Shown one piece after another: positions 8,489-17,346 of a DNA stretch of 64,000 nt. Numbering within the stretch: position 1 is the first letter of the stretch; every line of letters starts with the position of its first letter. A program made the position numbers and the translations under genes. Source of the stretch: Desulfobacterales bacterium (lineage in GTDB: Bacteria > Desulfobacterota > Desulfobacteria > Desulfobacterales > Desulfosalsimonadaceae); NCBI GenBank assembly GCA_018335195.1, contig JAGXKN010000007.1, positions 31,688-95,687 of the forward strand, given 5' to 3'. The notes under the pieces were generated by a model. That model was not told where the DNA came from, made no database searches, and was given only the letters and a program-made list of their open reading frames with translations.

Positions 8489-10408
8489 CTATTCGTGTAT
8501 GGCCCCGGCCATCAGGTCGCCGACCATCTTGTTGAACCGCGAGGGGTTTTCGACCTTGCCGCCTTCTGCGATTACAGCGAGGTCATAGAGCAGGTGGCTG
8601 TAATCGGCCAGCGATTCGTCTTCCGGGTTGCTTTCATGGATCTGCCGGATCTTGGACATCACCGGGTGTTCGGTGTTTAATTCCAGGATCCGCTTGGATT
8701 CGGGTACGGTCTGCCCCGAGGCCTTGAGCAGTTTTTCCATGTAGGCGCTCATGTCATAGGTGTCTCCGGATAGGCATGAGACCGAGTTTTTCAGGTGCGA
8801 TGAGGGCTTGACCGATTTGACCTTGTCGTTGAGATGTTCCTGGATCTTCGTGAAAAGGTCCGAATAGGTCTCGGTTTCCTGCTCTTCCTTGCTCTTGTCG
8901 ATTTCCAGGTCGCCTTTTTCCGCGCTCTTCAATGGCTTGCCCTCGAATTCGGTCACGCTGGTAACCACGAACTCGTCCACCGGGTCAGTCATCAGCAGCA
9001 CTTCGTAGTCCCGGTCCTTGAGCGCCTCCAGGTGCGGGCTGTTTAACATGGCGCTCAGGTTGTCGCCGGTGATGTAGTATATGTTTTCCTGGTCCGGCTG
9101 CATGTCCTTTAGGTAATCGCTCAGTGAGCGCCACTTGCCCTCGGACTTGGTGGTTTTGTAGCGGATCAGCCGTGTGAGCCGGTCCCGGTTATCCGCATCC
9201 GAATAAATGCCTTCCTTGAGTACGGCGCCGAACTCGTCGTAGAATTTTTCATAAGTCTCGGCATCCATTTGTTCCAGTTTTTCCAGGATTTTCTTGACCA
9301 GGTTCTTTCGGATGTTGCGCACCAAGGCGTCCTGCTGAAGCATCTCCCGGCTGATGTTCAGATTCAGGTCCGGCGCATCAACCACGCCGCGGATAAATCG
9401 CAGGTATTCCGGCAGCAGCTCCCGGCAGGAGTCCATAATAAACACCCGCCGGCTGTAGAGCTGAACCCCGTGTTGGCGTTCCGGATGATACAGGTCAAAG
9501 GGCGCATTGGAAGGAATATAAAGCAGCGCCGTGTACTCGGTCACCCCTTCGAGCTTGATATGCATCCAGGTCAGGGGCGGATTCCAGTCGTGGCTGATAT
9601 GGGAATAAAAGTCGTTGTATTCCTCCTCGGTGATCTCGCTTTTGTTTTTCGCCCAGATGGCCTTCATGGAGTTGAGCGTTTCTTCGCGGACCACCGTTTT
9701 TTCCTCCGCGCCTTCCACCGGCTGGCCCTGCTCGTCGGTTTCCTGCTCCTCGCGCTCCACGTCCATGACAACGGGATAGCGCACAAAATCCGAGTGCCGC
9801 TTGACAATGCGCCGGATGGTCCATTCCTGGGTATAATCCTCTTCCTCCTGGACCTTTGGCGAAAGCTGCAGGATTACGTCCGTGCCCCGCCCCGGCTTTT
9901 CGGTTTCCTCGATGGTATAGGATCCGTCACCTGCGGATTCCCATTTTGTGGCCGTTTGTTCGCCGGCCGCCCGGGTGATCACGGTAATGCGGTCCGCCAC
10001 GATAAACGCGCTGTAAAAGCCAACCCCGAACTGTCCGATGAGTTCCGGGCTGAGGCCGTCTTCCTTTTTGGATTTTTCCAGTGCTTCCAGAAACGCGGCG
10101 GTCCCGCTTCTGGCGATGGTGCCCAGGTTTTCCTTGACCTCTTCTCTGGTCATGCCGAGGCCGTTGTCTGAAACGGTCAGGGTCTGGTTTTCCTTGTCCG
10201 GGATGATCTTGATCTTCAGTTCGGTGTCTTCGCCGAGCACGTTCGGATCGCTCTGAGCCTGGAAACTGATCTTGTCCAGGGCGTCCGAGGCGTTGGAAAT
10301 CAGCTCGCGCAGGAAAATTTCCCTGTTGGAATACAGGGAGTTGATGATAATATTGAGCAACTGCTTGACTTCGGTCTGGAATTCATAGGTTTCGGTTTTC
10401 GGTGTCAT
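8489..10408 (-). CDS. htpG: molecular chaperone HtpG (Hsp90)
   Basis: A 639-residue bacterial Hsp90. The N-terminal GHKL ATPase has EIFLRELISNASDALDK, VSDNGLGM and GQFGVGFYSAFIVAD; the middle domain has the long acidic insert around 220-240 usual in the family and the NLNISREMLQ segment with the ATP-contacting arginine region; the C-terminal dimerisation domain is complete. Length is normal. It assists folding and remodelling of client proteins in the cytoplasm. AGGAG sits 7 bases before the ATG. It is transcribed divergently from the rhomboid gene, with 118 bases between them; no CIRCE element was seen there. Confidence 0.97.
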   Translation of the reverse strand: MTPKTETYEFQTEVKQLLNIIINSLYSNREIFLRELISNASDALDKISFQAQSDPNVLGEDTELKIKIIPDKENQTLTVSDNGLGMTREEVKENLGTIARSGTAAFLEALEKSKKEDGLSPELIGQFGVGFYSAFIVADRITVITRAAGEQTATKWESAGDGSYTIEETEKPGRGTDVILQLSPKVQEEEDYTQEWTIRRIVKRHSDFVRYPVVMDVEREEQETDEQGQPVEGAEEKTVVREETLNSMKAIWAKNKSEITEEEYNDFYSHISHDWNPPLTWMHIKLEGVTEYTALLYIPSNAPFDLYHPERQHGVQLYSRRVFIMDSCRELLPEYLRFIRGVVDAPDLNLNISREMLQQDALVRNIRKNLVKKILEKLEQMDAETYEKFYDEFGAVLKEGIYSDADNRDRLTRLIRYKTTKSEGKWRSLSDYLKDMQPDQENIYYITGDNLSAMLNSPHLEALKDRDYEVLLMTDPVDEFVVTSVTEFEGKPLKSAEKGDLEIDKSKEEQETETYSDLFTKIQEHLNDKVKSVKPSSHLKNSVSCLSGDTYDMSAYMEKLLKASGQTVPESKRILELNTEHPVMSKIRQIHESNPEDESLADYSHLLYDLAVIAEGGKVENPSRFNKMVGDLMAGAIHE

Positions 10409-10480
10409 AGCCGGCTCCTGTATGTTTTGCGGTTATCATGGGGATTTGCTGTTGGCTTCCCAGTCATCTTCAACCAATTA

Positions 10481-10507
10481 AAATTAGACAGCTTTTGCGT
10501 TTGTCAA
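10481..10507 (-). promoter_or_regulatory. possible htpG promoter
   Basis: On the minus strand TTGACA (10502-10507) is followed after 15 bases by TAATTT (10481-10486). Spacing is shorter than ideal, so this is only a candidate. It lies 73 bases or more upstream of the htpG start in the divergent intergenic region. Confidence 0.35.
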
Positions 10508-10526
10508 CCCGCGGGCCAACGAAATC

Positions 10527-11390
10527 ATGCTTGAACTCTATGAAAACATGTCTTCTGATGCAGCCGACCTGTGCGGCCTGATCCTGAAAGCCTCCGGGAT
10601 TCCGTTCAGGGTGAAGAAAACCGGGCGCGGGTGGGGTATCTGGGTGGAGCCGCGCGATTACCTGCGCGCCCGCCATGCAGTGGAGCAGTATTTTCGGGAA
10701 AACCGGCCCGCGGATTCCGGGACCGATATCCCGGAGCCGGAACAGGCCCACGGATATGCCGGGGTGTGGGCGGCCGCTTTTCTGGCGGTGTGTTACGGGC
10801 TCGTGGCACAGACGGCATCGGTGCAATCCGTATGGGAGGATTTCGGTGCGGCTGCCTGGCGGATTGTCGACGGTGAGCTTTACCGGACCGTCACGGCCCT
10901 GATGCTGCATGCCGACACCGTGCACCTGCTGGGCAACATGGCCGGGATGGCCATCTTTGCAACAGCCGTCTGCCATGTCGCCGGATGGGGAACCGGGATG
11001 CTGATGGTCCTGTTTGCCGGATCGGCAGGCAACCTGGTCAATGCGTTTGTCCGCCAGTCCGGACATCTGTCCATCGGCGCATCCACCGCGGTTTTCGGCG
11101 CCATCGGCATCCTGTCCGGATACCAGTTTTTCCGGAAGCGACACAGTGCCCGGCAGAAGGCCGCGGCCTGGCTGCCGCTTGGCTGCGGCCTGGCGCTGCT
11201 GGGGTTTCTCGGATCGGGTGCGCACGTGGATTTGACAGCGCACTTGTTCGGATTTTTGGTTGGTATTTTCGTGGGAATCGGTTATGCCATGGCCCGGAAA
11301 GTCATCGGGCCGCCGGGCCAGTGGCTTTGCCTGGGCGTTGTTGCGGCTGCCCTGGCAGGGTCCTGGGCAGCCGGCATGTGGATACATTGA
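10527..11390 (+). CDS. rhomboid-family intramembrane serine protease with DUF2007-like N-terminus
   Basis: A 287-residue inner-membrane protein. Residues 1-58 form a small soluble domain resembling DUF2007 (MLELYENMSSDAADLCG...DYLRARHAVEQYF). The rest has six membrane segments with rhomboid signatures: HLLGN (133-137), the nucleophile in GASTAVFG (Ser186), and the catalytic histidine in AHLFGFLVG (His239). It should cleave transmembrane substrates within the bilayer. DUF2007 domains fused to rhomboid proteases occur in several proteobacterial groups, but their role is unknown. The stop lies 26 bases before the HD-domain gene, suggesting co-transcription. Confidence 0.9.
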   Translation: MLELYENMSSDAADLCGLILKASGIPFRVKKTGRGWGIWVEPRDYLRARHAVEQYFRENRPADSGTDIPEPEQAHGYAGVWAAAFLAVCYGLVAQTASVQSVWEDFGAAAWRIVDGELYRTVTALMLHADTVHLLGNMAGMAIFATAVCHVAGWGTGMLMVLFAGSAGNLVNAFVRQSGHLSIGASTAVFGAIGILSGYQFFRKRHSARQKAAAWLPLGCGLALLGFLGSGAHVDLTAHLFGFLVGIFVGIGYAMARKVIGPPGQWLCLGVVAAALAGSWAAGMWIH

Positions 11391-11416
11391 GAAGCGAATT
11401 TAAAGAGGGAGTCGGG

Positions 11417-11968
11417 ATGAAAGAAATCGCGGATTTGTTGTTTGAGGCCAAAATGCTCAAGGAGATTCCCCGGGCGGGATTTGCGTTTCTGGGCGCCGGG
11501 CGGGAGTCGGTGGCGGAACACTCCTTTGCCGCGGCGTTTATCGCCTACGTGATGACAAAGCTGGAGACGGGCGTGGACGGGCTCCGGTTGATTACCATGT
11601 GCCTGCTCCATGATCTTCCCGAGGCGCGCATCGGGGATTTGAATTACGTGCAGAAGAAATACGTGACAGCGGATGAGAACCGGGCAATCGCGGATACCAC
11701 CGAGAAGCTGCCCTTTGGCGGTGATGTATCCGGATTGCTTGCCGAATTCAACGCCCAGGAAACCGAGGCGGCCAGGTTGGCCCATGATGCAGACCAGTTG
11801 GCCTTTATCCTGGATTTGAAATCCATTTCCGACGTGGGCGGGCAGACCCCGGAGAAATGGTTGCCCGTGGTGCAGAAGCGATTGAAAACCGAGCTGGGCA
11901 GAAAGATTGCCGATGCGGTTTCACGCCGCCGGTGGGACGCTTGGTGGATGGATGCTTATTCCGAGTAG
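11417..11968 (+). CDS. HD-domain hydrolase, YfbR-like
   Basis: The supported start is the ATG at 11417 (183 residues) with AAAGAGGGA upstream; a longer frame running back into the rhomboid gene is not real. The HD metal site is complete: AEHSF (first His), CLLHDLPEARIGD (His-Asp pair) and AHDADQL (distal Asp). Size and motif spacing match the YfbR/HDDC2 group of small 5'-deoxyribonucleotidases, which dephosphorylate deoxynucleoside monophosphates. Probably co-transcribed with the rhomboid protease. The substrate is inferred from family only. Confidence 0.85.
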   Translation: MKEIADLLFEAKMLKEIPRAGFAFLGAGRESVAEHSFAAAFIAYVMTKLETGVDGLRLITMCLLHDLPEARIGDLNYVQKKYVTADENRAIADTTEKLPFGGDVSGLLAEFNAQETEAARLAHDADQLAFILDLKSISDVGGQTPEKWLPVVQKRLKTELGRKIADAVSRRRWDAWWMDAYSE

Positions 11969-12075
11969 CCGGGCATCAGCGCGCGGAATCGGCGCTGTCA
12001 GCCGGCGTGCGGGAACAAGAAAATCCTTGATTTCATGGAATTATTTTATTATTTTTATTAGTTTGTAAACGAGAT

Positions 12076-12120
12076 GCCGGGTGTTGGTCCGGGTCGTTTT
12101 TTCCCGGGGCAACACCCGGC
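12076..12120 (+). promoter_or_regulatory. strong leader hairpin upstream of the HTH-EIIA gene
   Basis: Perfect 10-base arms GCCGGGTGTT (12076-12085) and AACACCCGGC (12111-12120), with an inner CCGGG/CCCGG pairing that encloses a run of six T. It ends 25 bases before the ATG at 12146. It may be a leader structure controlling the downstream gene or a terminator of an upstream transcript. Confidence 0.6.
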
Positions 12121-12145
12121 GAATCGCAATGGAAGGGCGTTTTCC

Positions 12146-12835
12146 ATGGAGTTGAAGATAGACGAGATTTCCAGTTGCCTGGAACTGCCCTCCACGACTG
12201 TGGAGCGCTGGGTTCGGCAGGGACGGATCCCCGTGAAAATGATCGGCGATACCTGCCTGTTCAGTGATACGGCCCTCCGGAAATGGGCGGAAGAACATAA
12301 CCTGCCGTATCACCCGCCCGGTGAACAGCAGCAGGAAAAGCAGGAAGAAACATCCGAGAACCTGGCCGATGCCATCGGCCGGGGCGGAATTTATTATCAC
12401 CTGTCCGGGCAGACCGTGGAGGAGGTCATCGGTGAGGCGGTTTCCGCCATGAAGGGCATTGAATCCGAATCCGACCGGCAGGCCCTCTACGAAAGCCTGG
12501 TGGCCCGGGAGCAGATGATGTCTACAGGCATCGGAAACGGGGTGGCTGTTCCCCACCCGCGCACCCCGTTGAGCCAGACCGGAATACCCACTCAGATCGC
12601 GGTTTTTTTCCTGGACCGGCCGGTTGATTTCAAGGCCGTGGACAAAAAGCCGGTGTATGTCCTTTTTGTACTGGTGGCCGCAAGTTCCCAACAGCACCTG
12701 CATCTGCTGTCCCGGCTGTCTTATTGTCTGCGCGATGCAACTTTTTTAAACCTTCTTTCCGAGGTTCCGGCCCCTGAGACCCTGATTACGAAAATTGTGG
12801 AGTTTGAAGCCCGTTTGAGCGGGGGTGAGGGATAA
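12146..12835 (+). CDS. MerR/excisionase-like HTH fused to a PTS EIIA (type 2) domain
   Basis: Best start is the ATG at 12146 (229 residues, GGAAGGG upstream); an in-frame upstream ATG lies inside a hairpin. The first ~55 residues look like a MerR/excisionase DNA-binding domain: ELKIDEISSCLELPSTTVERW, then VRQGRIPVKMIG and ALRKWAEEHN. After a glutamine/glutamate-rich linker, residues ~70-225 form an EIIA of the fructose/PtsN type with the phospho-histidine in GVAVPHPRT. Such proteins are regulators that sense the phosphotransferase state rather than import sugar. No EIIB or EIIC is nearby. It overlaps the ClC gene by 11 bases, implying coupled expression. Confidence 0.85.
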   Translation: MELKIDEISSCLELPSTTVERWVRQGRIPVKMIGDTCLFSDTALRKWAEEHNLPYHPPGEQQQEKQEETSENLADAIGRGGIYYHLSGQTVEEVIGEAVSAMKGIESESDRQALYESLVAREQMMSTGIGNGVAVPHPRTPLSQTGIPTQIAVFFLDRPVDFKAVDKKPVYVLFVLVAASSQQHLHLLSRLSYCLRDATFLNLLSEVPAPETLITKIVEFEARLSGGEG

Positions 12836-14615
12836 ACGGGGGAATGCACCCCCGGGTGAAAGGGATACTGGCACAAGGACATTGATAAGATTTTCAGATT
12901 GGAAAAACCGGCTGAATCCGTCCCGATGGGTATGGTTCCGCATGGATGACCGGCTGCTGCTGATTGCTTTTGGGGCAGCGGTCGGGGTCTGCAGCGGGCT
13001 GGCGGCCGTGGCCCTCAGCCACGGTCTGGTCTTTATGATGGAAAATCTTTCGGTTTTCCGGGATTACTGGTGGGCCTTCGTGCTGCCGGGAATCGGTATG
13101 GCGGCATCTTCCCTGTTTCTGGAAAAAGTCGTGCGCGAAGGCGCCGGCCACGGCGTGCCCGAAGTGGTTTACAGCGTGTCCCGTCACGGCGGGCTGCTGC
13201 GGCTGCGGTCCTCGTTTTCACGGCTGATCTCAAACTGCCTGACCATCGGCTCCGGCGCGTCTGCGGGCCCCGAGGCCCCGGTGATAATATCCGGGGCTTC
13301 CATCGGTTCCAATATATCCAGGCTTTTCTCGCTAAACGAGCGCCAGCGGGTCACCTTGGTGGGATGCGGCTCTGCCGGCGCGCTGTCTGCCATATTCAAT
13401 GCGCCTGTGGCCGGCATGGTCTTTACAATCGAAATTATCATGGGCGAGTGGTCGGCCGGCAACGTGGTGCCCATTGCGGTTGCTTCCGTGGCCGGGGCCC
13501 AGGTCACCCGTCTGCTTCAGACGCATCAGATTTCCTTTACCCATCTTCGTTTTGACGTGGATGTCACCTCCACGCTGGCCGCAGTCGGCCTGGCCGTGTT
13601 AACCGCATTGATTTCGGTCCTGTTTGCCCGTTCGCTGCGGTATTCTCACCACATTTCCGAAAAAATCACTCTGCCCGTCTGGGTGCGCGCGCTCATCGGC
13701 GGGTGCATGGTGGGCGCCATCGGCCTTCTCCTGCCCGGGGTGCTCGGCGAAGGCTATCATTCGATCCAGCAAATGGTGGAAGGCGCCTTTGCTCCGGGTC
13801 TTGCGCTGATGCTTTTGCTGGTGGGCGCCAAAATCGCGGCCACGGCATTAACTCTGGGATGGGGCGGTTCCGGCGGGATTTTTGCTCCGGCCCTGGTGAT
13901 CGGCAGTTTTGCCGGCCTGATGTATCATCGGTTTATTGTTCTTCTGCTGCCCGGGTTTTCATGGGTGGATGAGGGTTGTTACGCGCTTCTGGGCATGGCG
14001 GGCGTGATCAGCGGGACTATGCATGCACCGCTGACCGGAATTTTTCTGATCGTCGATATCACCGGCCGGTATGAAACCATTCTGCCGCTGATCCTGGTTT
14101 CCGCGCTTTCCACGACCATCAGCCGCGTATTTGAACCGGCATCTTTTTACCTGCGGGAACTGGTGCAAAAGGGCCAGTATCTCAAGCCGCGCACGGATGC
14201 CAAGGTACTGGCGGATTTGAGCATCACCGAACTGGTGGAAAAAGACTGCAAAACCGTGCCGCGCAACATGCTGCTCGGTGATTTTATCAAGGTGGTCCAG
14301 GACTCGCACAGGAACCATTTTCCGGTGGTGGATGAGCAAACCGGCGAATTCCAGGGTATGATCCATTTGGATGACATCCGGCCCTACCTGCTTGATTCGC
14401 TGATGTATGAAACCGTGTTTTTGGAGCAGGTGATGCAGACCGAGGTGGAAACCGTGGATATTCACGAGGATCTCTCGGAAGTGCTGGATCGGATGGATGC
14501 CAACGGATTGTTCAGCATGCCGGTGGTATCGAGCAGCCGGTTTGTGGGGATGATCTCCAAGGCCACCCTGCTGGATAAATACCGACACGAATTAATGGTA
14601 CAGACAATGCATTGA
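12825..14615 (+). CDS. ClC-family chloride channel/antiporter with two CBS domains
   Basis: Up to 596 residues. The channel part has the selectivity-filter motifs of ClC proteins in modified form: GSGASAGPEAPV (GSGxP/GxEGP region) and GSGGIFAPALVIGS (GxFxP). About ten to twelve membrane segments cover 45-425. The cytoplasmic C-terminus has two CBS domains (~460-590) with DFIKVVQDSHRNHFPVV and EVLDRMDANGLFSMPVV, which in ClC proteins bind nucleotides and gate transport. Start is uncertain: GTG 12825 overlaps the upstream gene, TTG 12882 has AAGGA close by, and ATG 12942 also works. It sits between an EIIA regulator and a stress protein, suggesting a pH or osmotic stress unit. Confidence 0.92.
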   Translation: MRDKRGNAPPGERDTGTRTLIRFSDWKNRLNPSRWVWFRMDDRLLLIAFGAAVGVCSGLAAVALSHGLVFMMENLSVFRDYWWAFVLPGIGMAASSLFLEKVVREGAGHGVPEVVYSVSRHGGLLRLRSSFSRLISNCLTIGSGASAGPEAPVIISGASIGSNISRLFSLNERQRVTLVGCGSAGALSAIFNAPVAGMVFTIEIIMGEWSAGNVVPIAVASVAGAQVTRLLQTHQISFTHLRFDVDVTSTLAAVGLAVLTALISVLFARSLRYSHHISEKITLPVWVRALIGGCMVGAIGLLLPGVLGEGYHSIQQMVEGAFAPGLALMLLLVGAKIAATALTLGWGGSGGIFAPALVIGSFAGLMYHRFIVLLLPGFSWVDEGCYALLGMAGVISGTMHAPLTGIFLIVDITGRYETILPLILVSALSTTISRVFEPASFYLRELVQKGQYLKPRTDAKVLADLSITELVEKDCKTVPRNMLLGDFIKVVQDSHRNHFPVVDEQTGEFQGMIHLDDIRPYLLDSLMYETVFLEQVMQTEVETVDIHEDLSEVLDRMDANGLFSMPVVSSSRFVGMISKATLLDKYRHELMVQTMH

Positions 14616-14666
14616 GTTTCGACCCGGATACGGGCCGGCCAATCATAAACGAGGAGGAGGTTGCCA

Positions 14667-15497
14667 ATGGAAATGCAGATGCTGCACATTTTCAGAAACA
14701 CCCCGCTGGGCCGGGAAACCCTGTTGGAGTCGGCCTACTTTTGCAAGCGTCTCGATATTCTGCCGGTGGTCTACGTTCCTGCCTACGTGAAATTTTTGAT
14801 GTATTTTGAAAACGACGTGGTGCAGGTGGATCTTGACGGCTCCTACCTTCGCTCGCCGGACACGGCCAGGGATCATGTGGTGGAAATCGTGGAAAGCATG
14901 GGGCTGCCGGCGCCGAAGTTCCTGGAGCTCAAGCATTTCACCGCTTCAACGCTGCCGGATATTCCGGTGGATTACGATTTTATGTGCTGCCCCAGAAGCA
15001 TTACGGACATGAGCTCCAAGATCGGCCTGGGATACATCGGCCCGCGCGTTCGCCGGATTGTTCAGAATGCGCGTTTTCCCGTTTATATTCCCAGTGCGGT
15101 ATTCAAGCCGTGGCAGAGCCTGGCCGTGATGTTCGGGGGCTCGGCAAATGCGCTAAAGGCCCTTAAGCTCGGGATACGCCTGAGCCGGATTTCCGGGTTT
15201 CCCCTGGATGTTTTCACACAGGAGGGCAGAAGAAAGCGGAAAGACTACGAGGATATTATCGACAGTGAGGGACTTGGCGTTGAAATGGACAAGTATGTTC
15301 GCAGATGGCGGTTTTTTGAAAGCCGCTCTTTTGCGGAAAACCTGTATGAAATCCCGCATGATGCCCTGATCGTGCTCGGGGCCTACGGTCACGGACTGAT
15401 CAAGGAGCTTTTTTTCGGCAGCACAATGGAAACCTTGCAGACCGTTTCACCCAACAGCATGCTCATTGTGGGGCCCAATTACCGGGCCTCTGTTTAG
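14667..15497 (+). CDS. universal stress protein (UspA) family
   Basis: Start at the ATG 14667, six bases after GAGGAGGAGG; 276 residues. The C-terminal half carries the ATP-binding Usp signature GAYGHGLIKELFFGS (GxxG-(9)-G(S/T) type) and ends MLIVGPNYR, while the N-terminal half looks like a diverged second Usp fold. Usp proteins are cytoplasmic stress-response factors whose biochemical role is usually unknown. It follows the ClC channel gene by about 50 bases on the same strand, so HTH-EIIA, ClC and Usp probably form one operon. Its stop overlaps the end of convergent murI by four bases. Confidence 0.88.
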   Translation: MEMQMLHIFRNTPLGRETLLESAYFCKRLDILPVVYVPAYVKFLMYFENDVVQVDLDGSYLRSPDTARDHVVEIVESMGLPAPKFLELKHFTASTLPDIPVDYDFMCCPRSITDMSSKIGLGYIGPRVRRIVQNARFPVYIPSAVFKPWQSLAVMFGGSANALKALKLGIRLSRISGFPLDVFTQEGRRKRKDYEDIIDSEGLGVEMDKYVRRWRFFESRSFAENLYEIPHDALIVLGAYGHGLIKELFFGSTMETLQTVSPNSMLIVGPNYRASV

Positions 15498-16300
15498 CGG
15501 AAACCGGCCGATTCCTGCAGATCTGCGGCAGTGAGTTCGATATTGCGTTTGATCACTGTTTTTGCCGTTTTTTCAAACTGCCGGGTCACATCCGAGACGT
15601 AAAACCGGGTTTGCCCGTTTTTGTCCAGGGTTGCATCCACTTCCGGGTAATCGGTCAGAAACTGCCTGATCTGTCCGGCCAATGCCACGGAAGAATCGAT
15701 GATCCGTACCTTTTTACCGATTTTGTGGGCAATCACGTGCTTGATGACCGGATAATGGGTGCAGCCCAGGATCAGGGTGTCGATTTGCCGGACCTTTAAG
15801 GGGTGCAGGTATTTTTTCACGATCATGCGCGTCTCGGGTTTTTCGTTCCAACCTTCCTCCACCAGGGGCACCAGAAGCGGGCAGGCAACGGAGTGGATTT
15901 TTGCTTCCGGGCTGCGCTCGCGGATTTTGCGCTCGTAAATCCCGCTTTCAATGGTGCCCCGGGTGCCGATCACGCCGATAATCCCCCTGCGGGTCTGATC
16001 CAGTGCCAGGTCCACGGCCGGGCTGATGACCTCGTAGACGGGCAGGTCAAAGCGGGCCTGAGTGTCTTCAAAGGCTACGCTGGAGGCCGTGTTGCAGGCG
16101 ATCACGATGATTTTTGCGCCCTTGTTGATCAGAAAATCCGTGTCCTGCCTGGAATACTCCACCACCGTGCGCCCGCTTTTGGTCCCGTAAGGGGTCCGCG
16201 CGGTGTCGCCGAAGTATACGATGTCATATTCCGGCAGTGCGTCCATGATGGCGCGAACCACCGTCAGCCCGCCGATGCCTGAGTCGAATATGCCGATCAT
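15494..16300 (-). CDS. murI: glutamate racemase
   Basis: A 268-residue enzyme that makes D-glutamate for peptidoglycan. It opens IGIFDSGIGGLTVV, holds the two catalytic cysteines in IACNTASS and LGCTHYP, and shows YFGDTARTPYG, all diagnostic for MurI. Length is normal. Its start overlaps the stop of the YkgJ-like gene by four bases, so it is the last gene of the dnaX-ybaB-recR-YkgJ-murI operon on the minus strand. Confidence 0.97.
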   Translation of the reverse strand: MIGIFDSGIGGLTVVRAIMDALPEYDIVYFGDTARTPYGTKSGRTVVEYSRQDTDFLINKGAKIIVIACNTASSVAFEDTQARFDLPVYEVISPAVDLALDQTRRGIIGVIGTRGTIESGIYERKIRERSPEAKIHSVACPLLVPLVEEGWNEKPETRMIVKKYLHPLKVRQIDTLILGCTHYPVIKHVIAHKIGKKVRIIDSSVALAGQIRQFLTDYPEVDATLDKNGQTRFYVSDVTRQFEKTAKTVIKRNIELTAADLQESAGFR

Positions 16301-16749
16301 GAGATGCCGCCGGTCTGTTTTTGCGGGTGAAGGTTGCTCCGGCTGCTGTCGAGTTCTTCCAGTTTTTCCCGGACGCAGCGGACAATGTCCTGTTTGTTAA
16401 ATCCGGTGCGTATGCCCGGGCAGGCTTCTGCCATGGCATCCCAGTTTGCCGGATCGCAGATGACAGCCGCGATAAACGGCCAGGCTCGGCACATCCGCGG
16501 TTTGACCGGGTGGATGGTGCAGAGTTCGTCCCAGAATACGCAGTATCCGTCGGATTTCTGCCGGAGAATGTAGCGGCCGCCCGAGACCGTGCAGTATCGG
16601 GTGATGAGTTCATCCCCGGAAATGCCCAGATAACCGGCAATGTTTTCAATGTCTGCTGCGTTCAGGTACGTGCCCCCGTAGCCGTGGCAGCACTGGCCGC
16701 ACTGCCGGCATTCGAACAGATCCCCGGGGGTGACGGAATCAAACGGCAC
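16297..16749 (-). CDS. YkgJ-family cysteine-cluster protein
   Basis: A 150-residue soluble protein with the Fe-S/zinc-cluster pattern of the YkgJ (UPF0153) family: FECRQCGQCCHG near the N-terminus, YCVFWDELCTIH, and the CTIHPVKPRMCRAWPF block with CxxxxxRPxxC spacing. Further cysteines lie at IC and EACPG. The family is thought to bind a metal cluster but its reaction is not settled. It overlaps recR upstream by 11 bases and murI downstream by four, within one operon. Confidence 0.85.
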   Translation of the reverse strand: MPFDSVTPGDLFECRQCGQCCHGYGGTYLNAADIENIAGYLGISGDELITRYCTVSGGRYILRQKSDGYCVFWDELCTIHPVKPRMCRAWPFIAAVICDPANWDAMAEACPGIRTGFNKQDIVRCVREKLEELDSSRSNLHPQKQTGGIS

Positions 16750-17338
16750 GCCGGGCCTCCAGGGCTTTTTTCAGGGTGACCTGGTCGATGTACTTGAGCT
16801 CGCCGCCCATGGGAACCCCGGAGGCGATCCGGGTGATTTTCACCGAATATGATTTCAGCGCCCGGGTGATGTAATCGGCCGTGGCTTCGCCCTCCACGCT
16901 GGTGCTCGTGGCAATGACGACCTCGCTGACCTTGCCGGCAGCCACCCGGCCGACCAGTTCCCGGATGCGGAGTTCTTCCGGCCCGATGCCGTCCATGGGA
17001 GACAGCAGGCCCTGGAGCACATGATAAACCCCGGGATAGGAGCCGGATTTTTCAACGGCCGCCATGTCCGCCGGGCTTTCCACCACGCACACCAGGCCGT
17101 GATCCCGTCCGGGGTCGCTGCAGATCCGGCAGGTTTGCCTGTCGCTTAGGCAAAAGCAGGTATTGCAGACTTTTACCTGTTTCTTGAGATCCGCGATGCT
17201 TCCGGCCAGGCCGGCGACTTCCTCGTCCGGCGCGGTCAGCAGGTGCATGGCAAACCGCTCCGCGGATTTTTCGCCGATGCCCGGCAGCTTGCACAGGTGC
17301 CGGATCAGTTTGAGAATGGCTTCCGGGTAATGGTTCAT
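16739..17338 (-). CDS. recR: recombination mediator RecR
   Basis: A 199-residue RecR with helix-hairpin-helix LPGIGEKSAERFAMHLL at the N-terminus, a four-cysteine zinc finger (CNTCFCLSDRQTCRIC), a Toprim domain starting VCVVESPADMAAVE, and the C-terminal GGELKYIDQVTLKKAL tail. It works with RecF/RecO to load RecA on gaps protected by SSB. The dnaX-ybaB-recR order is a very widely conserved arrangement, and spacing here is only 8 bases to ybaB. Confidence 0.97.
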   Translation of the reverse strand: MNHYPEAILKLIRHLCKLPGIGEKSAERFAMHLLTAPDEEVAGLAGSIADLKKQVKVCNTCFCLSDRQTCRICSDPGRDHGLVCVVESPADMAAVEKSGSYPGVYHVLQGLLSPMDGIGPEELRIRELVGRVAAGKVSEVVIATSTSVEGEATADYITRALKSYSVKITRIASGVPMGGELKYIDQVTLKKALEARRAV

Positions 17339-17346
17339 GGCCTGTC

